Assembly (NCBI GenBank): GCA_000985875.1
Contig: CCRI01000020.1
Coordinates: 50,024-114,023 of the forward strand
Source: Neorhizobium galegae bv. officinalis
Lineage (GTDB): Bacteria; Pseudomonadota; Alphaproteobacteria; Rhizobiales; Rhizobiaceae
Direction: 5' to 3'
DNA: 64,000 nucleotides
Part shown: in pieces, positions 26,759 to 36,071 of the stretch
Layout: each line of letters starts with the position of its first letter
Numbering within the stretch: position 1 is the stretch's first letter
The notes under the pieces: generated by a model
What the model saw: the letters and a program-made list of their open reading frames with translations, nothing else
What the model was told of the DNA's origin: nothing
Database searches by the model: none
Program-made: the position numbers and the translations under genes

Positions 26759-27145
26759 TCAGGCCGCCGGCGGCGGCGCGCGGGGATTTCCGGGGGAGGT
26801 CTCGGGCCGTTCGAACGGACCTGTATCCGTTTCGGCCGGAACCGGTGTGGAGGTGGCCTCCAGCCGGTTGTTCAGAAAATTGTCGGAAAACTGCGGTGCG
26901 AGTACCGGAGCGAGAACGCTGCATGCCTGGGTGCAGCACTCGGGCAGTTTTGGACCGTCCTTGTGATCGGATTGGCCGCTACCGCCGGCATGGGTAATGC
27001 AAAGCGGGTTTCCAAAGTCATCGACGACAGGCGCTGCGACCGCTGAACCGAGAAGAATGGAGCCAAGCACCATCTGCACGACGAGCGCGTAGGCCGCGAT
27101 GGACGCGAACACAACACTCCAGCCAGGCGCTCTGCGGTTCTTCAC
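26759..27145 (-). CDS. DUF2946-type membrane-anchored or secreted small protein
   Basis: Protein of 128 residues. The GTG at 27145 is chosen because GAGGGGACC directly precedes it; frames extending upstream lack support. One hydrophobic segment (VVFASIAAYALVVQMVLGSI) acts as signal anchor or cleaved signal. The mature part holds LCITHAGG, then HKDGPKLPECCTQAC, a His/Cys-rich arrangement typical of DUF2946 proteins, followed by a Pro-rich tail. The Cys-Cys-x-x-x-Cys and histidines suggest metal binding, consistent with the neighbouring YcnI and CopC-CopD genes. Function is unproven. Confidence 0.7.
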   Translation of the reverse strand: MKNRRAPGWSVVFASIAAYALVVQMVLGSILLGSAVAAPVVDDFGNPLCITHAGGSGQSDHKDGPKLPECCTQACSVLAPVLAPQFSDNFLNNRLEATSTPVPAETDTGPFERPETSPGNPRAPPPAA

Positions 27146-27348
27146 GGTCCCCTCATCAGTTGCGGCCAGCCGCCGATGTCCGGTCTGGATATCCGTTATT
27201 GGCACGGCGCAGTCAGGTCTGTCTATGCGCCCTTCCGCCACAGCGTTCTTTGATGCGCGTCAACTCCCGATCCAGGGATCATGCGTGTCACAGTCGCAAC
27301 CCAGGTTCTGCGTTGCCGCAGCCAGCGAAGGTGCGGCCCTTCCCCTTG

Positions 27349-28194
27349 CTAGATCGTGTCGATCGTCTCGACCCGGGCCGCCTTGCGCGTAGCGTGGATG
27401 AAGGCGAGCACGAAACCGACCGCCAGCAGGAGTACGATGGTCGGGGCCGGGGCACTATCGATGAAGAAGGACAGGTAGACGCCGGCGAACGAACCGGTCA
27501 CGGCAATGGCAACAGACAGGACCAGCATGGTGCTGAACTTGCGGGTCAGCAGAAAGGCGATGGCTCCCGGCGCGATCAGCATGGCGATCGAAAGGATGAT
27601 GCCGACTGCCTGCAGGGCACCGACGATCGTCAGCGAAATGAGGGCGAGAAGACCGTAGTGCAGCAAACTGACCCTCAGTCCCACGGCCCTTGCCTGCACC
27701 GGATCGAAGGCGTGCAGCAGGAAGTCCTTCCATTTCACACCGAGAATGCCGGCCGTGATCGCCGCGATGACGGCCGCCTCGCCGATGTCACGCCAGGAAA
27801 CGCCGAGCATGTCGCCGAACAGGATATGATCGAGATGCACGTCGGACTGGATCTTCACATAAAGGACGAGGCCCATCCCGAACATGCCGGCGAACACGAT
27901 ACCCATCACCGTGTCCTGCTTGATGCGGCTGTTTTCCTTCAGGAAGCCGGTGGCGATGGCGCAGAACATGCCGGCCGCAAAAGCACCGATCGCAAGAGGC
28001 ATGCCGACGATATAGGCGATCACCACACCGGGGAACACGGCATGGCTGATCGCATCGCCCATCAGCGACCAGCCTTTCAAGACGAGGAAGCAGGACAGAA
28101 GCGCCATCGGCAAGGCCATCAGCACCGAGATTAGCAGCGCATTGACCATGAAGCCGAACTGGAAGGGTAGGAGAAGAGTATCGAAAATGATCAT
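27349..28194 (-). CDS. sitD: Manganese/iron ABC importer permease, SitD type
   Basis: Inner-membrane permease of 281 residues in the ABC-3 family, with about eight hydrophobic helices. The WSLMGDAISHAVFPGVVIAY stretch is the conserved block of metal-type permeases. The ATG at 28194 overlaps the stop of the upstream permease by four bases; the frame is open much further upstream but lies inside that gene. Last gene of the sitABCD operon. Confidence 0.9.
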   Translation of the reverse strand: MIIFDTLLLPFQFGFMVNALLISVLMALPMALLSCFLVLKGWSLMGDAISHAVFPGVVIAYIVGMPLAIGAFAAGMFCAIATGFLKENSRIKQDTVMGIVFAGMFGMGLVLYVKIQSDVHLDHILFGDMLGVSWRDIGEAAVIAAITAGILGVKWKDFLLHAFDPVQARAVGLRVSLLHYGLLALISLTIVGALQAVGIILSIAMLIAPGAIAFLLTRKFSTMLVLSVAIAVTGSFAGVYLSFFIDSAPAPTIVLLLAVGFVLAFIHATRKAARVETIDTI

Positions 28195-29051
28195 GGGGCC
28201 GCCTCCAGCGCCTGGGCTGCCCGTCTGCGCGCCGCCAGCATGCCGTGTTTCGGCGCCAGGAAGAATGCGATCAGGAAGATTGCCGTCTGCAACACCACGA
28301 TGATGCCGCCGGTCGCCCCGTCGAGGAAGTAACTCGCATAGGCGCCGACAAAGCTGGTGATCGATCCGATGATCACTGCCAGAACAAGGAGGCGCGGGAA
28401 ACGGTCGGTCAGGAGGTAGGCGGTCGCCCCGGGCGTGACCACCATGCAGACGACCAGGAAGGCACCCACCGTCTGGAGCGCGGCGACCGTCGAAGCCGAC
28501 AGAAGAGTGAAGAAGACGATCTTGAGCGCGGTCGGATTGAGGCCGATCGATCGGGCGTGGTTCTCGTCGAAGAAGGTCACCATCAGGTCCTTCCATTTGA
28601 CGAGCAGAACAGCCAGCGAGACGAAGCCGATGATGGCAAGTTGCAGCGTGTCCTCGGGCGTGATGGCGAGGATGTTGCCGAGCACGATCGTCTGGATGTT
28701 CACCGCCATGGGCTTCAGCGAAATCATGAACAGCCCCAGCCCGAAGAAGGAGGAGAAGATCAGGCCGATGATGGCGTCTTCCTTCAGCTTGGTGCGGTGG
28801 TTGAGGAAAAGCATCGTGGCCGCGGCAAGCCCACCGGAAAAAAACGCGCCTATCGAAAACGGAAGTCCGAGCATATAGGCGCCTGCCACGCCGGGAACGA
28901 TCGCATGCGAGAGCGCATCCCCGATCAGCGACCAGCCTTTCAGCATCAGGTAACAGGAAAGAAAGGCGCAGACGCCGCCGACAAGGGCCGAGACCCACAT
29001 GGCGTTCAGCATATAGTTGTAGGTGAAGGGTTCCATAAGAACGGCGATCAT
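28191..29051 (-). CDS. sitC: Manganese/iron ABC importer permease, SitC type
   Basis: Inner-membrane permease of 286 residues, ABC-3 family. The conserved WSLIGDALSHAIVPGVAGAY block matches the sister permease SitD. Start and stop both overlap neighbours by ATGA, so sitB, sitC and sitD are translationally coupled. Confidence 0.9.
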   Translation of the reverse strand: MIAVLMEPFTYNYMLNAMWVSALVGGVCAFLSCYLMLKGWSLIGDALSHAIVPGVAGAYMLGLPFSIGAFFSGGLAAATMLFLNHRTKLKEDAIIGLIFSSFFGLGLFMISLKPMAVNIQTIVLGNILAITPEDTLQLAIIGFVSLAVLLVKWKDLMVTFFDENHARSIGLNPTALKIVFFTLLSASTVAALQTVGAFLVVCMVVTPGATAYLLTDRFPRLLVLAVIIGSITSFVGAYASYFLDGATGGIIVVLQTAIFLIAFFLAPKHGMLAARRRAAQALEAAP

Positions 29052-29953
29052 CCGCGGCCTCCGTCTTCTTCGTCCTCTGCGCGGTTAGTCGCCTTCCCGC
29101 CCCGAAGCACCAGGGGCCGCTCATCGTCGCTGATCAGGCCGATCGACGTCGGGCTTCCGTTCCGTGCCTCGTGGAGCACAAAATGACGCAGCACGCCGCC
29201 AAAGGTCTTTTCCAGATTTTCCTGGGTGAAGGTCTCGACCGTCGGCCCATAGGCGAGCACCGTGCCCTTGATCAGGATGGTCCGGTCGCAGAATTCCGGC
29301 ACCGAGCCGAGATTGTGCGTCGAGACCAGCATGACGCGGCCCTCGTCGCGCAACTCGCGAAGCAAGGTGATGATCTGGTCTTCCGTCTTGACGTCGACGC
29401 CGGTGAAGGGCTCGTCGAGCATGATGACGCGGCCGTCCTGGGCCAGCGCGCGCGCCAGGAAAATCCGCTTCTTCTGCCCGCCCGACAACTCTCCGATCTG
29501 GCGCTTGCGGAACTCGCTCATGCTGACACGGGCCAGCGCCGTCGCCACGGCCTCGTGATCGGCGGCTTTCGGAATGCGCATCATGCCCATATGGCCATAG
29601 CGGCCCATCATGACGACATCCTCGACCAGCACCGGAAAGTTCCAGTCGACCTCTTCCGACTGCGGCACATAGGCGACGAGGTTCTTGCGCAGTGCCTCCT
29701 TGACCGACATGCCGAGCACCCGGATGTCGCCCTTCGCCAGGCGCACAAAACCCATGATCGCCTTGAACAGTGTGGATTTCCCGGAACCGTTGACCCCCAC
29801 CAGCGCGGTAATCGTTCCCCGCGGGATGCGGAAGCTCGCATCCCTCAGGGCCGTATGGCCATTGCGATAGGTCACGGTCGCGCCGTCCACCATGATTCCG
29901 TCCTCCGCAGAGCCGGAAGGAGCATCGTTCGGCCAACGCGGTCGAGCATTCAT
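29048..29953 (-). CDS. sitB: Manganese/iron ABC importer ATPase, SitB type
   Basis: ATPase of 301 residues. Walker A is GVNGSGKST, the Q-loop is in YVPQSEEVDW (typical of metal importers), the signature is LSGGQKKRIFLARA, Walker B is VIMLDEPFTGVD and the H-loop is VSTHNLGS. The ATG at 29953 is preferred because AAGAGGA lies eight bases upstream; an in-frame ATG at 29962 is possible. Energises SitC/SitD. Confidence 0.92.
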   Translation of the reverse strand: MNARPRWPNDAPSGSAEDGIMVDGATVTYRNGHTALRDASFRIPRGTITALVGVNGSGKSTLFKAIMGFVRLAKGDIRVLGMSVKEALRKNLVAYVPQSEEVDWNFPVLVEDVVMMGRYGHMGMMRIPKAADHEAVATALARVSMSEFRKRQIGELSGGQKKRIFLARALAQDGRVIMLDEPFTGVDVKTEDQIITLLRELRDEGRVMLVSTHNLGSVPEFCDRTILIKGTVLAYGPTVETFTQENLEKTFGGVLRHFVLHEARNGSPTSIGLISDDERPLVLRGGKATNRAEDEEDGGRG

Positions 29954-30026
29954 TGGAAACATCCTCTTGAAAACGACAAATGTACCGCGCCCACCCGCCG
30001 GGTGGCGAATGGGCACGACCAGGGTA

Positions 30027-30941
30027 TCAGGGTGAGGAGGCCAGGCCCTTGGCGATGGTATCCGAGGTCACCTTCAGCAGGTCGAGATATGTCGGAACCG
30101 GACCATCGGCCTCGCTCAGCGAATCCACATAAAGAACACCGCCGTATTTGGCGCCGGTTTCCCGCGCCACCTGTTCGGCTGGCTTCGGCGAGATCGTGCT
30201 TTCCGAGAAAACGACACCGATCCGGTTCTTGCGAACGGCGTCGATCACCTTGCGAACCTGCTGCGGCGTGCCCTGCTGGTCGGCATTGATCGGCCACAGA
30301 TAAAACTCCTTCAAGCCAAAATCGCGAGCGAGATAGGAAAAGGCGCCTTCGCTCGTCACAAGCCACCGCTTGTCTTCCGGCACCCTGGCGAGTTCGGCCT
30401 TGATGGGATCTATGGCCGCCTTGATCTTCTCCTTGTAGGCTTCGGCATTGGCCTTGTAGATCGCGGCATTCTTCGGATCGTACTTCACGAAGGCATCGCG
30501 GATGTTATCGACATAGATCAGCGCCGCCGTGGGAGACATCCATGCATGCGGGTTGGGCTTGCCCACATACGGGCCTTCGACGATGCCCATCGGCTCGACG
30601 CCTGTCGAGACCACGACGCCCGGCACGTCCTTCAGGTTCTGAAAGAACTTCTCGAACCAGAGCTCGAGATTGAGCCCGTTCCAGAAGACGAGCTTGGCGC
30701 CCTGCGCCCGCTGGATGTCGCCGGGTGTCGGCTGGTAGTTGTGGATTTCCGCACCGGGCTTGGTGATGGATTCGACGACCGCGGCATCGCCAGCGACGTT
30801 TTTCGCGATGTCGGCGATCACCGTAAAAGTCGTCACCGCCTTGAACTTGTCCTGAGCCGATGCCGGCATGACCGTCAGAACGGCGGCGAAGGCCGTTCCC
30901 ACCACTCCGGTCAGGACCAGCCATCGTATCTTGTCAAGCAT
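30027..30941 (-). CDS. sitA: Manganese/iron-binding periplasmic protein, SitA type
   Basis: Cluster A-I binding protein of 304 residues with a signal peptide ending near PASAQDK (about residue 29). The metal site can be read as H (EIHNYQPTP), H (NPHAWMSP), E (TSEGAFSY) and D (YVDSLSEADG), the His-His-Glu-Asp set seen in Mn/Fe-binding PsaA/SitA proteins and unlike the three-histidine set with an acidic loop of ZnuA. GGAGG precedes the ATG. First gene of sitABCD; a Mur-type palindrome lies upstream at 31051-31071. Confidence 0.93.
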   Translation of the reverse strand: MLDKIRWLVLTGVVGTAFAAVLTVMPASAQDKFKAVTTFTVIADIAKNVAGDAAVVESITKPGAEIHNYQPTPGDIQRAQGAKLVFWNGLNLELWFEKFFQNLKDVPGVVVSTGVEPMGIVEGPYVGKPNPHAWMSPTAALIYVDNIRDAFVKYDPKNAAIYKANAEAYKEKIKAAIDPIKAELARVPEDKRWLVTSEGAFSYLARDFGLKEFYLWPINADQQGTPQQVRKVIDAVRKNRIGVVFSESTISPKPAEQVARETGAKYGGVLYVDSLSEADGPVPTYLDLLKVTSDTIAKGLASSP

Positions 30942-31345
30942 GCACGCCTCCTTTTGCGAATGGGACTTAATTGCAGTCAGTGTTCGAAATAGCCTCGTCC
31001 TGCTCGGGATCGTCTGCAACAACGATGGCACTCCCGCCATATTCATATTCTGCAATTGCGAATGAATTGCAACAAGGATTCGGAGCGGGCCGACAAAATG
31101 ATTTCAGCCGTGCCCGGCAAGCCCGGGTTCCTATGCCTCGGAGCGCATGGGGTAAACGTGACCATTGTCATCGATATAAAGGCCACCGCTGCCGTGATCG
31201 AAGCGGAGATCCGACCAGTCACGAGGCTTATGGCTTCCGGCGACCCCGCGTCAAATCGACAGAGAATGGTTCTGCAAAGTTTGAGTTGACCGTTTTCGAT
31301 GGCGAGGCGACAGTTGCAAACTGCAGCAAGGCAGGAGGAGAAACA
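30942..31345. other. Intergenic region between sitA and a small hypothetical gene
   Basis: About 400 bases that hold the sitA promoter and the Mur-type dyad. On the minus strand a 39-codon open frame without a start codon (31131-31250) encodes a protein-like stretch (WSDLRFDHGSGGLYIDDNG); it may be a gene remnant. Nothing else is recognised. Confidence 0.5.
31051..31071 (-). promoter_or_regulatory. Candidate Mur (manganese-responsive) operator of sitABCD
   Basis: TGCAATT-N7-AATTGCA, a perfect dyad with seven-base arms, lies 110-130 bases upstream of the sitA start codon. In rhizobia Mur, a Fur-family protein, represses sit operons in manganese-rich cells through TGCAA/TTGCA dyads, and this matches in arms and spacing class. 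Binding is inferred. Confidence 0.65.
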
Positions 31346-31651
31346 ATGGACGAGAAAGATCGCTGGCGCCATATGGCAAGCGCGCCGAAGGACGGCAGTC
31401 GGATCTTGGTCACCATCCGGCCGTCCGAGCAGGGGCCGGCAGAAGTTGACCTCGCATATTGGTCGAATGGCGATCAGTTCGGCGGAGAAGGCTGGCGCGC
31501 CTCCGATTCCTCACCCGGCCATATCATCGAATATGCCGAGCCGGAGTTGAAGTGTTGGATGCCGATGCCCTCGGCCAGCCTCAATCGCCTTTCACTGCCT
31601 TCACCCTGGGAAGGACGCGACACACAGCAGTTCGACGGGTCAGGGATTTAG
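31346..31651 (+). CDS. Small hypothetical protein
   Basis: Soluble protein of 101 residues with no signal peptide or membrane segment. The ATG at 31346 has a strong GGAGGAG ribosome site. The layout WRHMASAPKDGSRILVTIRP near the start and an aromatic CWMPMPSA motif near residue 73 resembles small DUF551-like proteins, where a MASAPKDG start and a WxPLP end are common, often in prophage or mobile regions. It stands alone between the sit promoter region and the DUF900 gene. Function unknown. Confidence 0.6.
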   Translation: MDEKDRWRHMASAPKDGSRILVTIRPSEQGPAEVDLAYWSNGDQFGGEGWRASDSSPGHIIEYAEPELKCWMPMPSASLNRLSLPSPWEGRDTQQFDGSGI

Positions 31652-31812
31652 GATCACGCGGTCCTGCGTCATGCAAGCGCTTCTGCGAAGGCGAAATTCG
31701 CTGATCTGCGGCAAACCGCTGGTCGACAAACTTTTCGTCGGCCGAAATCGTGGCGCAGGGCGCAACTCTGGTCCAGGCGACCGGCACTTTCACATGGGAG
31801 CCTTCCCAAGAG

Positions 31813-32946
31813 TCAATGCCCGACAATTTGCCCGGCCAACCTGAAGGGACTTGCGACGGCCGCGCCCGCCGCATCGAAGACCAGCACGCCAACGTCTCCG
31901 CTTGCCCGTGCACGCGCTTCCGCCTTGACAAACTCGCTACCAAACCGGGCAAGCGCGGCATAGCGATCGTGACCAAGACCATCGGATGAACTGAGGGACG
32001 ATATGTCGATGACGCTGACATGAGCGGCCTTTATTTCACTGCGAACCAGGGGATCGTCGATATCGATGAGGCCGACGCGTGGACGTTCGCCGCCAAGGAT
32101 GCTGGACACTGCCAGAGCACGGTCGGTTTTTGACACGAGCAAGGCAATCGGGTTCCGCAGCATGCCAATGTCACGCAACTGGGACCTGAACACGTCGACG
32201 TCTATGTCCGGCGCGGCGAGAATGATCTGCAGCTTGCCGACGACGTCGTCACGCCCCTGAAGCTTCAACTGCCTTGCCGCCTCCATGGACAGGAAGCCAC
32301 CCATGCTGTGCCCCAACAGTACGACACGCTTGATCTTGGGAGTTTCGGCCAGCGCCTTCAACACGCTTTCGAGTTCGCTTCTGGAATAGAGAGCTGCGTC
32401 TCGGTCGGTGACGTATCCGGTCACGCTTGCCGCGGAAGGCCAGGAAAACAGGATCGGCGGACTGAGTGTGTTCGCGTCGGCTGCTATCTGAGCAACCCTG
32501 AACAGCGCCTCCTGATAGCTGGTGTTATAGCCGTGGACGAAGACCGCCACGGTCCCGTCGAAGTTTGCGGAACGGGTCGCGTCGTCGATCCAAGTCTTGC
32601 GTGTCAGTTGATCGCGTCCGGTCACGACGAACTGGCGGCGCGGGTCCGGCCTTCCCGACGGATAGATGATGGCGCTTCCCTTACGATCGCCGGGAATTGA
32701 AAAGGCGTACCGTTCGTAGGCCAGGTCGCTGGCCCATTGGCTTCCAAAACCGCCGTCTTCCTTGACCTTGTTGCGGTTGGTGACAGAAAGCAGGGTGACC
32801 TTCTCGCTTTCGACCTGCTGGATCGCCGCGGGCTGAAGCACTTCGGCCGATGGGCGGGAGGCGCATCCGGCCAGGCAGACCATGACGGCAACAACAGCAA
32901 GCCTATACCGTGACCTGCACGAGTAGATCGAGAAGAAAAAGTGCAT
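31813..32946 (-). CDS. DUF900-type alpha/beta hydrolase lipoprotein
   Basis: Predicted lipoprotein of 377 residues. The lipobox is VCLAGC near residues 23-28. The hydrolase core has the HGYNTSY oxyanion block and the nucleophile elbow GHSMGG, the hallmark of DUF900 esterase-like proteins. The ATG at 32946 lies 54 bases from the end of the RND pump gene in the same orientation, with a strong hairpin between, so it may be partly co-transcribed with it. Substrate unknown; envelope lipids or acylated compounds are possible. Confidence 0.8.
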   Translation of the reverse strand: MHFFFSIYSCRSRYRLAVVAVMVCLAGCASRPSAEVLQPAAIQQVESEKVTLLSVTNRNKVKEDGGFGSQWASDLAYERYAFSIPGDRKGSAIIYPSGRPDPRRQFVVTGRDQLTRKTWIDDATRSANFDGTVAVFVHGYNTSYQEALFRVAQIAADANTLSPPILFSWPSAASVTGYVTDRDAALYSRSELESVLKALAETPKIKRVVLLGHSMGGFLSMEAARQLKLQGRDDVVGKLQIILAAPDIDVDVFRSQLRDIGMLRNPIALLVSKTDRALAVSSILGGERPRVGLIDIDDPLVRSEIKAAHVSVIDISSLSSSDGLGHDRYAALARFGSEFVKAEARARASGDVGVLVFDAAGAAVASPFRLAGQIVGH

Positions 32947-32970
32947 CGACGCGCCTTGAATCTGGAGAAG

Positions 32971-32994
32971 GAAGGGCGCTCGCAAGCGCCCTTC
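32971..32994 (-). terminator. Strong hairpin between the RND pump and DUF900 genes
   Basis: GAAGGGCGCT and AGCGCCCTTC form a perfect ten-base-pair stem with a four-base loop, six bases past the stop codon of the RND gene. The following minus-strand sequence is CTTCTCC rather than a T run, so it may attenuate or stabilise the transcript rather than end it fully. Confidence 0.45.
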
Positions 32995-32999
32995 GTGGA

Positions 33000-35900
33000 T
33001 CAAGCCTGTGCAGCTTCCGGGGAGACATTCGGTTCTTCGTTCGGTATCCGGAACCAGGCCACATAAAGGGCCGGCAGGAAGAGAAGCGTCAGCACCGTAC
33101 CGACTACGATCCCGCCCATCATGGCATAGGCCATCGGTCCCCAGAAGACTTCCCGGGAGATCGGGATGAGGGCGAGCGTCGCGGCCGCGGCGGTCAGCAA
33201 GATCGGGCGCATGCGGTGTTCGGTCGCCTCGACCACCGCCCGCCATGGCGGCATGCCCTCGCTGCGCAATTGCTCGATCTGGACCACGAGGATGACCGAA
33301 TTGCGGATCAGGATGCCGATCAGTGCAAGCACTCCGAGGATCGCGACGAAGCCCATCGGAGCATTGCTGAGAAGAAGTGCCGCCACGACGCCGACAAGGG
33401 CAAGGGGAGCGACTGCGAAAACCAGGAACAGGCGGCTGAAGCTCTGGAGCTGGATCATCAGGATGGTCGCCATGGCGAACAGCATGAGCGGGGCGACTGC
33501 GGCGATCGGTCCCTGCGCATCGGCGCTCGATTCCACCGAGCCGCCAACCTCGACCTTGTATCCCGCAGGAAGAGCTTTCGTGAACTTTTCGACCTCGGGC
33601 TTGAGCTGTTCCACGATTGTGGCGGGCTGAGTCGAGCCGGTGACCGCGGCCTTCACCGTGACCGTGGGGATGCGATCCCTTCGCGCGATCATGGGCTGTT
33701 CGAGTTCGTAGCGGAACTTGGCAACTGCGGAAAGCGGCACGGACTTGCCGTTCGATCCGGGAAGCTGAAGGTCTCGCAGCGTTTCGATCGAACCTCGCTC
33801 GGCGTCCTGCGCCCTGCCGATCACGTCGATGAGGTAGATGTTGTCGCGGATCTGCGTTGCCGAAGTCCCTTCGACGATGCTGTTGAGCACGTTCGCGATA
33901 TCCTCCGAGGAAACGCCAAGCTGGCGGGCCTTGTCCTGGAGCACATCCACCTTCACGACGCGCGAGGGCTCGTTCCAGTCATAGGTCATGTTGGCGATCA
34001 GAGGATGCCGGTTGACGAGGGCTCCAAAGCGATGCGACAGCTCGCGCACCGTCTGGATATCCGGGCCGCTGACCCGGTACTGGACTGGCTTGCCCACCGG
34101 CGGGCCGATGTCCAGGAGCTTGACGAAAGCGTCGGTACCGGGAAAGGTCTTTGCGACATAGGTCTGCAGGTCTGCGCGCAGCCTGTCCCGGGCTTCCAGG
34201 TCCTTGGCGACGATGACGACCTGCCCGAACCAGACAGCCGGGGTCTGCACGTCGTAGGACAGGATGAAACGCGGCGCCCCTTCCCCGACATGTGTGGACC
34301 AATGGTCGACATCAGGATTGCCGACGAGCTTCTCCTGTTCGAACTGCGTCATCTGGCGGTTGGTTTCCGCTATCGTGCTGTTTTGCGGCATGCTCCAGTC
34401 GACGATCAGTTCGACGCGGTCGGACGCCGGGAAGAACTGCTGCTGAACGAGGCCAAGACCGCCGAGCGAGAGGCCGAAAGCAACAATGGTGGCGGTGATC
34501 GTGATCCAGCGCCAACGCATGGCAACCTTCAGCAGCCAGGCAAATCCCCGCGCGGCGCGTCCCTTGTGCTCGTGGTGCGACTTCATCGTCTTGGGCAGGA
34601 TCGCCACGCCCAGCAACGGCGTGAAGAGGACGGCCACAACCCAGGACACCACGAGCGAAACCGCAATCACGACGAACAGGGTAAAGGTGAATTCGCCCGC
34701 CGCGCTGTTATTGAGGCCGATCGGGATAAAACCGGCGACGGTGACGAGCGTGCCAGTCAGCATCGGGAAGGCAGTCGACGTATAGACATAGGTGGCGGCT
34801 TTGCGCAGATCGTCGCCTGACTCGAGGCGGGCCACCATCATCTCAACGGCGATCATGGCATCATCGACGAGGAGCCCCAACGCGATGATTAGGGCGCCGA
34901 GCGAAATGCGCTGCAGCGAGATACCCGTATATTCCATAACGACGAAAGTGATCGCGAGGACAAGCGGGATCGAGATCGCAACCACCAGCCCGGCGCGCAG
35001 CCCGAGGCTGATGAAGCTGATCGCCAAAACGATAGCGATTGCCTCAAATAGCGCCTTGGTAAAACCGGACACGGCTTCTTCCACGACGGCCGGCTGGTCG
35101 GAAACCCGCTCGACATTCACCCCGATCGGAAGATCGGCCACGACGCGCTTCATTTCCTCGTCCAGCGCATGGCCGAAGTTTGTCAGATTGGCACCCGCCG
35201 TCATCCCAATTGCCAAGCCTATTGCGGGTTGTCCGTTGAAGCGGAAGAGCGAGGACGGCGGATCGGCATATCCTCGCTTGATCGTCGCGATGTCGGTCAA
35301 CGGGAAAAACCGATCGTTCACTCTAAGATTGATGGCTCTCAAACTCTCTTCGGTCGTAAACTGGCCACCGACACGCAACGCGATCCGCTCTGGTCCCGCA
35401 TCCACGAAGCCGGACTGCGCCACTGCGTTCTGGGCTTGAAGCGTTTCGACAACCGACTGGCGGTCGATGCCGAGCGCCGCGATCTTGCGGGTCGAAAACT
35501 CAAGATAGACGGCTTCGTCCTGGGCCCCGATGATGTCGATCTTGCCGGCATTCGGAACGGTCAGAAGCTTCGCTCTCGCGTCTTCCACCAGGTCGCGAAG
35601 CTGGCGCTGCGTCAGGCCGTCGGATTTGAAGGCGTAGATGTTGCCATAAACGTCGCCGAAAGTGTCATTGAAGAATGGTCCGACGACGCCGCTGGGAAAT
35701 TCGCCCCTGATGTCGTTGATCATGTTGCGGACACGAAGCCAGTTGCCCGTCACGTCCCTTGCCTTGGTGGTCGCGAGCAGTTCAACGTAGACCGTAGTCT
35801 GGCCGGCGATCGTTTCGCTTCGCGTGTAGTCCAGCGCGTCAAGTTCCTCCAGCTTCTTCTCTATCCTGTCGGTTACCTGACGGGTCATTTCTTCCGCCGA

Positions 35901-36071
35901 TGCACCGGGCCACTGCGCGTTGATGATCATCGTCTTGATGGTAAAGGCGGGGTCTTCTTCACGGCCGAGGTTGAAGTAGGAAAACGTGCCTGCAAGGATG
36001 AAGACGATCATGAAATACCAGACGAGCGAACGATGCTCGAGCGCCCAGTCCGAGAGGTTGAAGGGTTTCAC
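33000..36071 (-). CDS. RND-family efflux pump inner-membrane transporter
   Basis: Proton-driven pump of 1023 residues, the full length for AcrB-type transporters. It has an N-terminal helix with YFNLGREEDPAF, two large periplasmic loops and twelve predicted helices. The proton-relay aspartates sit in GLLVDDAMIAVEMM in TM4. It belongs to the HAE1-like group with the REEDP start. The start overlaps the stop of the adaptor gene by four bases. It should form a tripartite pump with one or both adaptors and an outer-membrane channel encoded elsewhere. Drug or metabolite specificity cannot be read from sequence. Confidence 0.93.
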   Translation of the reverse strand: MKPFNLSDWALEHRSLVWYFMIVFILAGTFSYFNLGREEDPAFTIKTMIINAQWPGASAEEMTRQVTDRIEKKLEELDALDYTRSETIAGQTTVYVELLATTKARDVTGNWLRVRNMINDIRGEFPSGVVGPFFNDTFGDVYGNIYAFKSDGLTQRQLRDLVEDARAKLLTVPNAGKIDIIGAQDEAVYLEFSTRKIAALGIDRQSVVETLQAQNAVAQSGFVDAGPERIALRVGGQFTTEESLRAINLRVNDRFFPLTDIATIKRGYADPPSSLFRFNGQPAIGLAIGMTAGANLTNFGHALDEEMKRVVADLPIGVNVERVSDQPAVVEEAVSGFTKALFEAIAIVLAISFISLGLRAGLVVAISIPLVLAITFVVMEYTGISLQRISLGALIIALGLLVDDAMIAVEMMVARLESGDDLRKAATYVYTSTAFPMLTGTLVTVAGFIPIGLNNSAAGEFTFTLFVVIAVSLVVSWVVAVLFTPLLGVAILPKTMKSHHEHKGRAARGFAWLLKVAMRWRWITITATIVAFGLSLGGLGLVQQQFFPASDRVELIVDWSMPQNSTIAETNRQMTQFEQEKLVGNPDVDHWSTHVGEGAPRFILSYDVQTPAVWFGQVVIVAKDLEARDRLRADLQTYVAKTFPGTDAFVKLLDIGPPVGKPVQYRVSGPDIQTVRELSHRFGALVNRHPLIANMTYDWNEPSRVVKVDVLQDKARQLGVSSEDIANVLNSIVEGTSATQIRDNIYLIDVIGRAQDAERGSIETLRDLQLPGSNGKSVPLSAVAKFRYELEQPMIARRDRIPTVTVKAAVTGSTQPATIVEQLKPEVEKFTKALPAGYKVEVGGSVESSADAQGPIAAVAPLMLFAMATILMIQLQSFSRLFLVFAVAPLALVGVVAALLLSNAPMGFVAILGVLALIGILIRNSVILVVQIEQLRSEGMPPWRAVVEATEHRMRPILLTAAAATLALIPISREVFWGPMAYAMMGGIVVGTVLTLLFLPALYVAWFRIPNEEPNVSPEAAQA

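Noticed and set aside
27349..29124. A single 591-residue fused permease extending sitD upstream
   Set aside because: The upstream part is an out-of-frame reading of sitC; the true start is the ATG at 28194, which overlaps the sitC stop.
28245..29186. Plus-strand open frame over sitC
   Set aside because: Highly charged antisense of a membrane permease; the sitC reading has family motifs and coupled start and stop.
32910..34820. Plus-strand open frame of 636 codons inside the RND pump region
   Set aside because: Antisense to conserved RND sequence; no recognisable domain and highly charged, low-complexity composition.
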